Below, one piece after another: positions 20,757 to 29,200 of a stretch of DNA of 64,000 bases. Within the stretch, counting starts at the first letter, position 1. Each line of letters starts with the position of its first letter. Below the pieces are notes generated by a model. The model was not told the DNA's origin. It was given only the letters and a program-made list of their open reading frames with translations, and made no database searches. The position numbers and the translations under genes are program-made. This DNA is from an uncultured Pelagibacteraceae bacterium (GTDB taxonomy: Bacteria; Pseudomonadota; Alphaproteobacteria; Pelagibacterales; Pelagibacteraceae). The stretch lies in the NCBI GenBank assembly GCA_902555465.1, contig CACDSN010000003.1, positions 34,152-98,151 on the forward strand. Direction: 5' to 3'.

Positions 20757-20888
20757 TTAACTATTACTTGTTCCATAGACTTTCATTTTAATCAACCCCG
20801 ATTTTTTCTCATAAATTGGATCACTTTTTTTTCCACATGAAAGAATTGGTATTAAAACAAAGATAACAATAATTATTTTTTTAAGCAT
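20757..20888 (-). CDS. lptM: LptM (YifL)-like small lipoprotein
   Basis: A 43-codon gene from ATG at 20888 to TAA at 20757. It has a lipoprotein signal: MLKKIIIVIFVLIPILSCGKK, with lipobox ILSC and Cys18, followed by GKKSDPIYE. The CGKK-x-x-P pattern right after the lipidated cysteine is the hallmark of the LptM/YifL family, which assists LptD maturation in the outer membrane. The position between argH and lysA is the conserved place for this family. It overlaps the argH stop by 8 nt. It is short enough to be missed by automatic callers. Confidence 0.82.
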   Translation of the reverse strand: MLKKIIIVIFVLIPILSCGKKSDPIYEKKSGLIKMKVYGTSNS

Positions 20889-22263
20889 TTTTATATTTTT
20901 TTATCATTTTCTTTATGTTTTCAAAAGAGGTTCCACCGTAAGATTTTTTTGAATTTACTGAATTTTTTAGTTCAAAAACTTTAATTACATCATCTTTTAT
21001 ATTTGGTTCTATTTTTTTTAGTTCATCAATTGATAAATCAGATAGAAGTTTTTTATTTTTCTCGCAGTAGTTAACTATCTTTGCAGTTATTTGATACGAT
21101 TTTCTAAAGGGAAAATTGAGATTTTCTACAAAGTAGTCAGCCAAATCAGTTGCAGTTATATAACCTTTTTTTGCAAGCTTTAACATTTCGTTCTTGTTAA
21201 CTGAAAAATTCTTTAATACTTCATTCAAAACTTTAATTGAGTCAGATAGATTATCAAAAGTATCAAATACAATTTTTTTATCATCTTGAAGATCTTTAAA
21301 ATAAGATAGTGGCAATCCTTTTAGTATAGTAAGCATAGAAAATAAATTTCCATATGAATTGCTAACTTTACCTCTTAAAAATTCTAACGAATCAGGATTT
21401 TTTTTTTGGGGCATTATTGATGATCCAGTTACGATGTTGTCATTCATTGAAATTAATTTAAATGCATCTGAATTCCAGATTATAAATTCTTCAGCAAGTC
21501 TTGATATATGCATTGCACATGTTGAAGAAGCAAATAAAAAATCCAATACAAAATCTCTATCTGAAACTGTATCTATTGAATTACCAGTAGGATTATTAAA
21601 AGCTAGTTTTTTAGTTGTATAATTTCGGTCAATATTAAAAGATGTTCCAGATAATGCACATGAACCCAAAGGGTTTTCTTTTAAGTTACTAAAATTATTA
21701 TTAAATCTATTTCTGTCCCTAATAAACATTTCTACATAAGCCAAGATATAATGTGCGAATGAAATTGGTTGTGCATTTTTTAAATGTGTAAATCCAGGCA
21801 TAATAGTATAAATATTTTTTTCTGCTATTTTTAAAATGTTATTAATAGTTTGCTCCAACATTTTAATTAATTTTTTATTTGAATTTATCATCCAAATTTT
21901 TAAATCCACTAAAACCTGATCATTTCTTGATCTTGCTGTATGAATGAAGCCCGCATCTTCACCAATGAGTTCAAAAAGTTTTTTTTCAATACTCATATGG
22001 ATGTCTTCATCTTTATAATCAAATATATAATTTTTTTTGATAATTTGATTCTGTATTTTTTTTAATCCCCAGATAATCTTATTTTTAATTTTGAAATTAA
22101 TTATTTTTTGTTTGTTTAACATTTCTACATGTATAATTGATGCAAGTATATCCTCTTTAAAAAGTCTTTTATCAACGTGAATAGAACTAGAAACTTTTTG
22201 AAAAGTAGAAGTTGTATCTCCTTTAATTCTTATTCCCCAAATAGGTTTAATTTTCTTTTTCAT
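20881..22263 (-). CDS. argH: Argininosuccinate lyase
   Basis: 460 residues, fumarase/aspartase superfamily. The signature GSSIMPQKKNPDSLE is present, as are the HTARSRNDQV segment and the catalytic TGFTHLKNAQPISFAHY-like block (here MPGFTHLKNAQPISFAHY). The N-terminus WGIRIKGDTTSTFQKVSSSI matches the family's WGGRF start with changes. Produces arginine and fumarate. It is the first gene of argH-lptM-lysA. Confidence 0.96.
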   Translation of the reverse strand: MKKKIKPIWGIRIKGDTTSTFQKVSSSIHVDKRLFKEDILASIIHVEMLNKQKIINFKIKNKIIWGLKKIQNQIIKKNYIFDYKDEDIHMSIEKKLFELIGEDAGFIHTARSRNDQVLVDLKIWMINSNKKLIKMLEQTINNILKIAEKNIYTIMPGFTHLKNAQPISFAHYILAYVEMFIRDRNRFNNNFSNLKENPLGSCALSGTSFNIDRNYTTKKLAFNNPTGNSIDTVSDRDFVLDFLFASSTCAMHISRLAEEFIIWNSDAFKLISMNDNIVTGSSIMPQKKNPDSLEFLRGKVSNSYGNLFSMLTILKGLPLSYFKDLQDDKKIVFDTFDNLSDSIKVLNEVLKNFSVNKNEMLKLAKKGYITATDLADYFVENLNFPFRKSYQITAKIVNYCEKNKKLLSDLSIDELKKIEPNIKDDVIKVFELKNSVNSKKSYGGTSFENIKKMIKKYKNA

Positions 22264-22316
22264 ATAAAATAATTATATTCAGTTGATTTAACTTATTTTT
22301 GTCAATTGATTAAGTT

Positions 22317-22514
22317 TTAATTCTTAAAAAAATAAGCAAAACCAACAAGTGCAATTATTGCTATAAATTGTAAAATAACTCTTAGTTGCATCAATTTATT
22401 CGATGCTTTTTTTGAACCACCTCTAAATAAATTAGCTATACCGAGGATTAAAACTATTGCAACTAAAAGCAGCAATGCAATAGAGACTATTTTGATTAAA
22501 GTTCCAGATAACAT
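22317..22514 (-). CDS. Small twin-transmembrane protein (HIG1-like)
   Basis: 65 residues with two predicted membrane helices (about 7-27 and 46-62) separated by a basic loop RGGSKKASNKLMQLRVILQ. This loop, with G-G-S and NKLMxxRV, is the pattern of the HIG1-domain twin-TM proteins found across alphaproteobacteria; mitochondrial relatives associate with respiratory complexes. The bacterial function is not established. It is separate from argH by a 53-nt gap. Confidence 0.75.
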   Translation of the reverse strand: MLSGTLIKIVSIALLLLVAIVLILGIANLFRGGSKKASNKLMQLRVILQFIAIIALVGFAYFFKN

Positions 22515-22560
22515 AATTTGATATATACATTAAAAGAATAAATTATAAATAAATAATATT

Positions 22561-23220
22561 ATGACATTTTGCCTAGACACAGTAATTATTCCACCAGAAA
22601 ATAATGAGCAAATTAAAAATGCAGTTATTCTACTTCATGGATATGGAGGAGATGGCAAGGATATTAGTATGTTAACACTTAATTGGAAAAGATTTTTTAA
22701 AAATACAGTTTTTATATGCCCCAATGGTCATGAAAAATGTGAAATTAATCCAATGGGATTTCAATGGTTTGATCTATCAAAACAAGATGAAGATTATATT
22801 TTGAGTCAATCTATTAAAGCTGAAAATGTATTAAAAAAATTCATAGAGGAGGTAAAGGATAAGTATCAATTATTAAATAGTAATGTTGTTTTATGTGGTT
22901 TTAGTCAGGGCTGCATGATGTCAATAAGTATCGGTGTTACAACAGAAGAAAACTTTAATTGTATAGTGGGATTTTCTGGTAAAATTATTAATGTAAATAA
23001 TCTTCAAACTAGAATAAAAAATAATAGCAAAATACTATTAATACATGGAGAACAAGATGAAATAGTCAGTTCAAATTATCTATTAGAGGCAAAAGATTTT
23101 TTCGAAAGAAAAAAGATTAATATTCAAACTAATTTAATTAAGAATTGTGGACATAATATACCAATTGAAGCATCAAGCCTAGCTTTAAATTTCATAAAAA
23201 AAAATTTAGAAATTAAATAA
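22561..23220 (+). CDS. Phospholipase/carboxylesterase family alpha/beta hydrolase
   Basis: 219 residues. The oxyanion segment VILLHGYGGDGKD, nucleophile elbow CGFSQGCMMSI (Ser), acid in IHGEQDEIV (Asp) and His in CGHNIP form the full triad. This is the small carboxylesterase type (PF02230). The natural substrate is unknown. No signal peptide, so it acts in the cytoplasm. Confidence 0.85.
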   Translation: MTFCLDTVIIPPENNEQIKNAVILLHGYGGDGKDISMLTLNWKRFFKNTVFICPNGHEKCEINPMGFQWFDLSKQDEDYILSQSIKAENVLKKFIEEVKDKYQLLNSNVVLCGFSQGCMMSISIGVTTEENFNCIVGFSGKIINVNNLQTRIKNNSKILLIHGEQDEIVSSNYLLEAKDFFERKKINIQTNLIKNCGHNIPIEASSLALNFIKKNLEIK

Positions 23221-23279
23221 AAATTTATATTTAATTTGTTATATTGATTTTAAAAAATATATGGGCTAAAATTATTTCC

Positions 23280-23837
23280 ATGTTAAATAATATCTCATTA
23301 GAAAAATGCCCTGCACTAGTATTGAATGCAGATTATCGACCATTAAGTTATTATCCTTTGTCATTATGGAGTTGGCAAGATTCTATTAAATCAGTTTTTT
23401 TAAATAGAGTTTCAATTGTAAGTTATTACGATAGAGTAGTAAGAAGTCCTTCATTTAGCATGAAGTTACCGAGTGTAATAGCACTTAAAGATTATATTAA
23501 ACCACTAAGAAATCCTAATTTTACTAGATTTAATGTCTTTCTAAGAGATAAATTTTCATGCCAGTATTGTGGCAGCAAAAATGAATTAACTTTTGATCAT
23601 TTGCTTCCAAGATCTAAAGGTGGAAAGACAAACTGGGAAAACGTTGTAACAGCTTGCTCAAGTTGTAATGTACAAAAAGGGGGAAGACTACTGGAAAAAT
23701 CTGGAATGAAATTATCTATAGTACCTTTTGCACCAACAACTGAAGATTTACATAAAAATGGAAAAAACTTTCCTCCAAATTTTTTACATGAGAGTTGGAT
23801 GGACTACTTGTATTGGGATGTAGAGTTAGAAAATTAA
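23280..23837 (+). CDS. HNH endonuclease family protein
   Basis: The core is CQYCGSKNELTFDHLLPRS followed by GGKTNWENVVTACSSCN, a zinc-braced HNH nuclease with two CxxC pairs. The N-terminus ALVLNADYRPLSYYPLSLWSWQDSIK is a conserved extension of a widespread alphaproteobacterial HNH protein. I prefer the ATG at 23280 (185 aa) over an in-frame TTG at 23244, because family homology begins just after this Met. It is a chromosomal housekeeping-type HNH of unknown role, not linked here to any restriction or mobile genes. It ends 1 nt from the convergent coq7. Confidence 0.85.
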   Translation: MLNNISLEKCPALVLNADYRPLSYYPLSLWSWQDSIKSVFLNRVSIVSYYDRVVRSPSFSMKLPSVIALKDYIKPLRNPNFTRFNVFLRDKFSCQYCGSKNELTFDHLLPRSKGGKTNWENVVTACSSCNVQKGGRLLEKSGMKLSIVPFAPTTEDLHKNGKNFPPNFLHESWMDYLYWDVELEN

Positions 23838-23838
23838 A

Positions 23839-24372
23839 TTAGTATTTTTCTGAAATTTTAATCGCAATTTTAGATCCAGTTTTAATTATACCGTCAAGGA
23901 ACTTATAAACACCTTCTTTTGAAGCACCTTCCTCAAACGCAATATCTTTATGGTGTAATTCATCCTCTCTAAATTTGATGATATTTTTTTTAAGCTCTAT
24001 TTCATCATCACCTAGTTGGTCAATTTGGTTTTGATAATGTTTATCAATAACTTCTTCAACAGACGCTGTACAAAGCATAGCAGCCTTTTTACCCAAAACA
24101 GTTGATCCAAATCCAAGTCCAATACCTAATAAATCCCAAACTTTCAAAAAACGGGTTGGCTTAATGTTTCTCTTATTAATTTCTTTTTCAAAATATTCAG
24201 AATGCTCTTCTTCATGAACTTTCATATCTTCAATCAATTTCTTAAGTTTTTCATCTTTATTAAATGTATTTAAAGCTAAGAGTTGCCCTTCATATATTTT
24301 AATTGCACCTCTCTCACCCGCATGATCAACACGAATAAATTCCTCTAATTTTTTTTTATCTGTTTTTTTCAT
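23839..24372 (-). CDS. coq7: Demethoxyubiquinone hydroxylase (Coq7-type)
   Basis: 177 residues, ferritin-like di-iron monooxygenase. Ligand motifs are visible: Glu in DHAGERGAIKIYEGQ, EEEHSEYF (ExxH), the Glu of ASVEEVIDKHY, and DELHHKD. It hydroxylates demethoxyubiquinone in late ubiquinone synthesis. The short form without a long N-terminus is usual in alphaproteobacteria. It starts inside dsbB (17-nt overlap). Confidence 0.95.
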   Translation of the reverse strand: MKKTDKKKLEEFIRVDHAGERGAIKIYEGQLLALNTFNKDEKLKKLIEDMKVHEEEHSEYFEKEINKRNIKPTRFLKVWDLLGIGLGFGSTVLGKKAAMLCTASVEEVIDKHYQNQIDQLGDDEIELKKNIIKFREDELHHKDIAFEEGASKEGVYKFLDGIIKTGSKIAIKISEKY

Positions 24373-24841
24373 AATATAAGTATGTAATGGTTATTAAAGT
24401 TAAAGCAATTGATAATATAAAATTTATAGTCGCAAGTGATAAACCTAAAATTCTAAAACTTACACTTTTACAATTAGGCATATAGTTATTTAGACTTTCT
24501 AATAATTCAGTTTTGTTAGTAGTATTAAGATTTTCATTTGTGCAACCCGAAAACTCAGTAAAAATATTGTTTTCAATTCCTAAATGATATCCAGAAATAA
24601 ACAAACTACTTAAAAAAGCAAAAATTAGAAGGTAGATAAATATTTTATTGCTGTAAAAAAAATATCCAAAAAAACATATAATTATAGATAAGATGTAAGG
24701 AATCCTCTGATATAAACATAGTTTGCACGCTGGTATAGATAATATATGTTCTATATATAAAGCTGATAAAATTACAAATAAACAAATTAATAATACAATA
24801 GGGAAAAAAAATTTTTTAATTCTATCAAACATTTTAAGCAA
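24356..24841 (-). CDS. dsbB: Disulfide bond formation protein B
   Basis: 161 residues, four membrane helices. The first periplasmic loop has the redox pair in IPACKLCLYQRIPY (CxxC), and the second loop has GCTNENLN with NCKSV further on as the second disulfide. DsbB passes electrons from DsbA to quinone. It overlaps the upstream YqaA-like gene by 8 nt. Confidence 0.92.
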   Translation of the reverse strand: MLKMFDRIKKFFFPIVLLICLFVILSALYIEHILSIPACKLCLYQRIPYILSIIICFFGYFFYSNKIFIYLLIFAFLSSLFISGYHLGIENNIFTEFSGCTNENLNTTNKTELLESLNNYMPNCKSVSFRILGLSLATINFILSIALTLITITYLYYEKNR

Positions 24842-25442
24842 TAAAATTTACTAAAAAATTATAAACTAAATAAGCCACAATTATAGCAACTATTGCAAAA
24901 ATTATTGAAAGAGTAATCAGTTTTTTTTCAATTATTTTTTTCATTGCTGGACCAAAATTGCCAATTAAAAAAGCTATAATAAAAAATCTTAAACCCCTTG
25001 TTAATATTGAAACAATAACAAAGTAAATAATATTAAAATGTACAAAACCACTTGTAATTGTTAAAAGCTTAAAAGGAACAGGAGTAAAACCAGCTATCGC
25101 GAGAAGAGTCATCCAAGCTATAACACCTCCATCAGAGGAAACTTTATCTTTTAAAAAAGAGGTATTATCTACTCCGTAAAGTTCAAATATTTTAATTCCA
25201 ATTTCATTAAAAAAAACATATCCAATAAAATATCCCAAAATAGCACCAAGCACAGAGCCTATAGTAGCTATTAATGCAATCCTTAACCAATTTTTTGGTT
25301 TTGCGATTGTCATTGGAATAATAATTACATCCGGTGGTATTGGAAATATAAAGCTTTCAATAAAAGAAACGAAGCCTAAAAAGAATTTTGAGTTTTTACT
25401 ACCCGCAAGATTAATAGTTTTATTATAAAGTTTTCGAAGCAT
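24834..25442 (-). CDS. YqaA/DedA-type membrane protein
   Basis: 202 residues from ATG at 25442 (MLRKLYNKTINLAGSKNSKF). It has several membrane helices and the SNARE-associated/VTT features ESFIFPIPPDVIIIPM, GYFIGYVFF and GFTPVPFKLLTITSGF. An upstream ATG at 25553 would add 37 residues translated from the opposite strand of tRNA-Leu and is rejected. YqaA/DedA proteins act in lipid handling or membrane homeostasis; recent work links DedA relatives to polyprenyl-phosphate or phospholipid transport. It is the first gene of a three-gene unit with dsbB and coq7. Confidence 0.82.
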   Translation of the reverse strand: MLRKLYNKTINLAGSKNSKFFLGFVSFIESFIFPIPPDVIIIPMTIAKPKNWLRIALIATIGSVLGAILGYFIGYVFFNEIGIKIFELYGVDNTSFLKDKVSSDGGVIAWMTLLAIAGFTPVPFKLLTITSGFVHFNIIYFVIVSILTRGLRFFIIAFLIGNFGPAMKKIIEKKLITLSIIFAIVAIIVAYLVYNFLVNFIA

Positions 25443-25500
25443 ATTTCCTTTTAATATATTAATATTTTTTATACTATTGTTAATTAATAAATGATTTCGT

Positions 25501-25587
25501 GGGTGAATGGCGGAACTGGTAGACGCGTTGGACTCAAAATCCAATGGTAGCAATACTGTGAGAGTTCGAGTCTCTCTTTGCCCACCA
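25501..25587 (+). tRNA. tRNA-Leu (anticodon CAA)
   Basis: 87 nt with encoded CCA. Acceptor GGGTGAA pairs with TTTGCCC (two G-U pairs), the D arm is GGCGGAACTGGTAGACGCG, the anticodon stem is TTGGA/TCCAA around CTCAAAA giving CAA, there is a long variable arm as expected for Leu, and the T arm is GAGAG-TTCGAGT-CTCTC. The next gene starts 7 nt later. Confidence 0.95.
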
Positions 25588-25594
25588 TTAAGAT

Positions 25595-27307
25595 ATGAAT
25601 TTTAAAAAATATAATAATTTGCTTGAATTGTTTTTTGAACAATATGAAAAACAACCAAAAGATAAAATTTTTTTATCTGATTTAAAAGATAAAAATAAAA
25701 TATTTTCTTGGCATGATGTTAAATCAAAAGTTTTAAAACTTTCTAACGAAATTTCAAAAATAATTCAAAACGGTGATAGATGCTTATTAATTTCGGAAAA
25801 CAGACCAGAGTGGATGATATCTGATTTATCTATAATGTTAGCTGGTGGAATTACTGTTCCTGCTTATACTACTTACTTATCAAGAGACTATGAGTATATT
25901 ATTAATGATTGTAATCCTAGTGTAGTATTCGTTTCTAATGATGAGCAATTTAGTAAGATTAAAACTATTTGTGAAAGAAATAGTTCGATAAAAAAAATAT
26001 TTTCATTTGAAAAATTGACCTGTCTAGATGCAAATTCATATTTTAATATTGAAAAATTAACTTTAATAGAAAACCCAGGTGAGAAAATTAAAAAAGAAAT
26101 AAATATAAAACGGACAGATCCAGCCTGTATTATTTATACATCCGGAACTCAAGGGAATCCAAAGGGTGTTATTTTAAGCCATGGAGGAATACTTAGCAAT
26201 TGCGAAGGGGGTTATGAGCTACTTAAACCAATTTTAGAAAAAGAAACTAGATTTTTAACTTGGTTGCCTCTATCACATTCTTATGAACATGCGGTTCAAT
26301 TTATTCAAATTGCAGTAGGTGCAAAAGTTTTTTATGCAGAAAGCATAGATAAGTTAATTAAAAATATGTCATACTGTTCACCGCACATTATGACTGCTGT
26401 ACCTAGATTTTATCAAAATCTTTATCAGAAAATTAACTCTACTTTCAATAAAGCAACAGGATTAAAGAAAGTTTTAGTAAAAAATACAATAAATCTAGGA
26501 ACTAAAAAATTTCAAAATTTAAAACTCTCATTTTGGGAAAAGGTGATGAACTTAATTGTTGAAAAATTGGTAAGAAGTAAAATAAAAAAACAATTTGGAG
26601 GAAGTTTGAAAACCTTTGTTTCTGGTGGTGGAGCACTTGATGCAGAAATTGGTACTTTTTTAAATGCCATAGGATTACCTACATTACAGGGATACGGTCT
26701 AACAGAAACATCACCAGTTGTTAGCTGTAATCCTATAGATAATATTAGAATTGAAACTGTAGGTATACCATTTAAATGCAATGAAGTAATTATAGCTGAT
26801 GATGGTGAAATTTTAGTTAAGGGTGAAAATGTTATGCTTGGCTATTGGAATAATGAAGAAGAAACAAAAAAAGTTTTAAAAAATGGATGGCTTTACACAG
26901 GTGATATCGGCAAATTTGAGAAAAGTTATTTAAAAATAACAGATAGAAAAAAAGATATTTTGATTACACCTGGGGGAGATAATATTTCACCTTTAAAACT
27001 AGAAAATATGTTAACAAGTTTAGAAATGATAGACCAAGCAATTGTTTATGGAGATAATAAACCATATCTAGTTGCATTATTAATTTTAAATAAAGAATTT
27101 GAAGATAAAAAAGACAATTTAGAAAAAGAAATAGAAAATATAAATAAAAATCTAATGAGAGTAGAAAAAATAAAAAAATATTTCTTAATTAAAGAAAATT
27201 TTACAATTGAAAATGGAATGATGACACCAACTTTAAAACTAAAAAGATTTAAAATTATTAACAAATATAAAAAAGAATTTGAAAATTTGTATTTAAGTCT
27301 ATCTTAA
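25595..27307 (+). CDS. Long-chain acyl-CoA synthetase (AMP-forming)
   Basis: 570 residues. ATP-binding P-loop IIYTSGTQGNPKGVILSHGG, the WLPLSHSYEH substrate segment, GYGLTETSPVVSCNP, GWLYTGDIG and DRKKDILITPGGDNISP mark the FadD/Faa1-like acyl-activating family. It probably activates fatty acids for lipid synthesis or degradation. The ATG follows the tRNA-Leu CCA end by only 7 nt, so the mRNA is most likely made as a readthrough transcript with the tRNA and released by tRNA 3' processing, giving a short leader. Confidence 0.92.
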   Translation: MNFKKYNNLLELFFEQYEKQPKDKIFLSDLKDKNKIFSWHDVKSKVLKLSNEISKIIQNGDRCLLISENRPEWMISDLSIMLAGGITVPAYTTYLSRDYEYIINDCNPSVVFVSNDEQFSKIKTICERNSSIKKIFSFEKLTCLDANSYFNIEKLTLIENPGEKIKKEINIKRTDPACIIYTSGTQGNPKGVILSHGGILSNCEGGYELLKPILEKETRFLTWLPLSHSYEHAVQFIQIAVGAKVFYAESIDKLIKNMSYCSPHIMTAVPRFYQNLYQKINSTFNKATGLKKVLVKNTINLGTKKFQNLKLSFWEKVMNLIVEKLVRSKIKKQFGGSLKTFVSGGGALDAEIGTFLNAIGLPTLQGYGLTETSPVVSCNPIDNIRIETVGIPFKCNEVIIADDGEILVKGENVMLGYWNNEEETKKVLKNGWLYTGDIGKFEKSYLKITDRKKDILITPGGDNISPLKLENMLTSLEMIDQAIVYGDNKPYLVALLILNKEFEDKKDNLEKEIENINKNLMRVEKIKKYFLIKENFTIENGMMTPTLKLKRFKIINKYKKEFENLYLSLS

Positions 27308-27394
27308 ATTAATCGCTAAATACTTAACTTTTTTAAATTAAATTTAAAATTTAATAAATAGTTTTTTTTTAATTTTGAACAAACAAATTAATGT

Positions 27395-27423
27395 TTGACA
27401 TCAGTAATCAAAAAAAATAAAAA
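27395..27423 (+). promoter_or_regulatory. Promoter of the small polybasic protein gene
   Basis: A perfect -35 TTGACA (27395-27400), 17-nt spacer and TAAAAA (27418-27423) as a weaker -10. Transcription would begin near 27430, just before a short hairpin. Confidence 0.55.
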
Positions 27424-27434
27424 AAGAATATGAA

Positions 27435-27453
27435 ACGAATCAAAAAGATTCGT
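27435..27453 (+). other. Leader hairpin before the polybasic protein gene
   Basis: ACGAATC (27435-27441), AAAAA loop, GATTCGT (27447-27453): a perfect 7-bp stem, about 5 nt from the predicted transcript start. It may stabilise the 5' end or act in regulation. No T run follows, so it is not a terminator. Confidence 0.5.
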
Positions 27454-27472
27454 AAATTAAAGGGAGCTAAAA

Positions 27473-27556
27473 ATGGCTAAAAGAAGAAAAAAAGCTGCTA
27501 AAAAGAAAACTAAGAAAAAAGCTAAGAAAAAAGCTAAAAGAAGAAGAAGAAGATAG
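27473..27556 (+). CDS. 27-residue Lys/Arg-rich peptide
   Basis: ATG at 27473 with a good Shine-Dalgarno AGGGAG at 27461-27466 and TAG at 27554. The product is MAKRRKKAAKKKTKKKAKKK followed by AKRRRRR: 13 Lys, 7 Arg, 5 Ala, 1 Thr and 1 Met, net charge about +20. It resembles the tail of histone H1-like or other nucleoid proteins. Dedicated promoter, leader hairpin and a strong terminator surround it, so it is an independent transcription unit. A role in coating DNA or RNA is inferred from charge alone. It is too short for most gene finders. Confidence 0.72.
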   Translation: MAKRRKKAAKKKTKKKAKKKAKRRRRR

Positions 27557-27578
27557 TTTAGTATTCTTTTTAACTGAT

Positions 27579-27618
27579 AACGCTTCTCATGGCGATTGCG
27601 TGGGAAGCGTTTTTTTTT
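27579..27618 (+). terminator. Rho-independent terminator after the polybasic peptide gene
   Basis: AACGCTTCTC (27579-27588) pairs with GGGAAGCGTT (27602-27611), a 10-bp stem with one G-U pair and a 13-nt loop, followed by a T run to 27618. It is the strongest terminator seen in the window and lies exactly between this gene and the convergent CarD gene, whose stop codon falls in the T run. Confidence 0.85.
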
Positions 27619-28498
27619 AGTCTATATTTTCGGGTTCAAGGGAATTATCTTCCATCTCTTCAGCCCCTAAGTCGTTGTTAACCTCAGGTTTTTTTTCAAC
27701 TTTTACTTTCTGAGCTTCGAGATTCCTTTTTAATGCTTTATCCAATTTCTTTTGTGTTTCTTCAATAGGTGTTCCAAGCACAATATTAAATTCAGATAAT
27801 AGTCTTTCATATGCCTTTTCAAATAGTTGTCTTTCACTATATGATTGGTCAATCATAAGATCATCACCTTTATTTAAATCCCTAACAACTTCTGCTAAGT
27901 CATAAATTTTTCCAGAAGAAATTTTAGCTTCATATTCTTGAGCTCTTCTACTCCACATAGATCTTTTAATTTTAGGTTTACCTTTCAAAATACTAACACA
28001 TTTATTTACTTGATTAATTGTGGCTAGTGGTCTTAAGTGGGATTGCTTATTTACTGGAACCATTCCTGTAGCTTTATCTTTTTCAAATCTTAAGAAATAT
28101 GTCTCTACCTCTATACCTCCAATACTGATTTTTTTAAATTCAGTGATTTGACCAACTCCATGTTTTGGATATACGACATATTCTTTTAATTTATAAACTT
28201 TCTTCTCAGTTTCTTGTTTCTTAATTTTTTTTATCTCTGGTTTTTGCTCATTAATTTTACTTACTCGTAAATTATCCGATTTTCCCAAGTCATTTTTATT
28301 TGGTTGTACTATATTTTTTTGTGACTGGACTTTAGTACTTGATTTCTTTTTTATCGGCTTATTTTTTTTTATTTTTTTCGGAGCCCTTGAACTAGATTTA
28401 ACTTTTTTTGAAACTACTTTTTTTACTTGTTTTTTTGTTTTATTTTTTTTTTTATTAAAGGTTTTCTTTAAAATATTTTTCAAATTTATTTTCTTCAT
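27617..28498 (-). CDS. carD: CarD-family transcription factor with lysine-rich N-terminal tail
   Basis: 293 residues. Residues about 105-270 are a CarD/CdnL-type RNA polymerase-binding domain ([36 protein letters not shown]) with the helical DNA-contacting C-domain ([33 protein letters not shown]). The first ~100 residues are low-complexity and lysine-rich, which is long for the family (many members are about 160-180 aa). CarD stabilises open promoter complexes, often for rRNA. The start at 28498 overlaps fdxA by 44 nt; there is no later ATG before the domain, so the tail is either real or started from a non-ATG codon. Last gene of the helicase-terB-fdxA-carD operon. Confidence 0.9.
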   Translation of the reverse strand: MKKINLKNILKKTFNKKKNKTKKQVKKVVSKKVKSSSRAPKKIKKNKPIKKKSSTKVQSQKNIVQPNKNDLGKSDNLRVSKINEQKPEIKKIKKQETEKKVYKLKEYVVYPKHGVGQITEFKKISIGGIEVETYFLRFEKDKATGMVPVNKQSHLRPLATINQVNKCVSILKGKPKIKRSMWSRRAQEYEAKISSGKIYDLAEVVRDLNKGDDLMIDQSYSERQLFEKAYERLLSEFNIVLGTPIEETQKKLDKALKRNLEAQKVKVEKKPEVNNDLGAEEMEDNSLEPENID

Positions 28499-28781
28499 TT
28501 TTATATTTTTCGTTATCTATTGGTGGATCTTTCTTTTGAGATATATTTGGCCATACTTCTGAATATTTTGTGTTTATTTCTAGCCATTTTTCGTTTCCTG
28601 TTTCTGTATCCGGAACTATAGCGTTAATGGGACATTCCGGCTCACAAACGCCACAATCTATACACTCATCTGGTTTAATTACAAGCATATTTTTACCTTC
28701 ATAAAAACAGTCAACGGGACAAACTTCTACACAATCCATCAACTTACATTTTATACATTTATCATTTACCAAATATGTCAT
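28455..28781 (-). CDS. fdxA: 7Fe ferredoxin
   Basis: 108 residues. Cysteines are arranged as [21 protein letters not shown] and [16 protein letters not shown], the FdxA pattern of one [3Fe-4S] and one [4Fe-4S] cluster, followed by the usual acidic C-terminal extension ([15 protein letters not shown]). An electron carrier of uncertain partner. Alphaproteobacteria keep fdxA directly before carD. Confidence 0.95.
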   Translation of the reverse strand: MTYLVNDKCIKCKLMDCVEVCPVDCFYEGKNMLVIKPDECIDCGVCEPECPINAIVPDTETGNEKWLEINTKYSEVWPNISQKKDPPIDNEKYKNEENKFEKYFKENL

Positions 28782-29200
28782 ATTTTATTATTTTTTATTT
28801 TTTCTTTAATATCACCCACTATTTTTTTATCTAGATAAATTAAACCCGAAAGTCGTCGCATTAGATTAGATTCATAAATATCTTCGTTTTTATCAGAGTA
28901 AATTATTGTCCATAATGCCTCAACCAGAATTATTTTTTTTTGTTCATCAAGATTTTTTGCGTCTTTAGTGTATTCTAGTATTTGATTTGTTTTTTTTTCA
29001 GCAATTTCAGCATCTTTAATTATATCATCAACACTATTTTTATTTACACCTAATTCTATTAAGGTATTTTTAATAATTCTTTTTTCTTTATCAGTATAAT
29101 TCTCATCTATTTTTGCCGCATGTATTAATAAACTGGCTATTGAAAGACTAGAAATATCCTTGTTTTGATTATCTTTTTCTTTTTTAAAAAAATTAAACAT
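28778..29200 (-). CDS. TerB-like helical protein
   Basis: 140 residues, all helical. [29 protein letters not shown] and [29 protein letters not shown] form the two-repeat TerB-like pattern with acidic residues that may bind metal; such domains occur in COG4103-type proteins. Function unknown. It takes the place, between the Suv3-like helicase and fdxA, that an S4 RNA-binding-domain gene holds in many alphaproteobacteria. Overlaps both neighbours by 1-4 nt. Confidence 0.72.
   Translation of the reverse strand: MFNFFKKEKDNQNKDISSLSIASLLIHAAKIDENYTDKEKRIIKNTLIELGVNKNSVDDIIKDAEIAEKKTNQILEYTKDAKNLDEQKKIILVEALWTIIYSDKNEDIYESNLMRRLSGLIYLDKKIVGDIKEKIKNNKI

Noticed and set aside
25443-25553. N-terminal extension of the YqaA-like gene to 25553
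   Set aside because: It would translate the antisense of tRNA-Leu; homology begins at MLRKLYN (25442).
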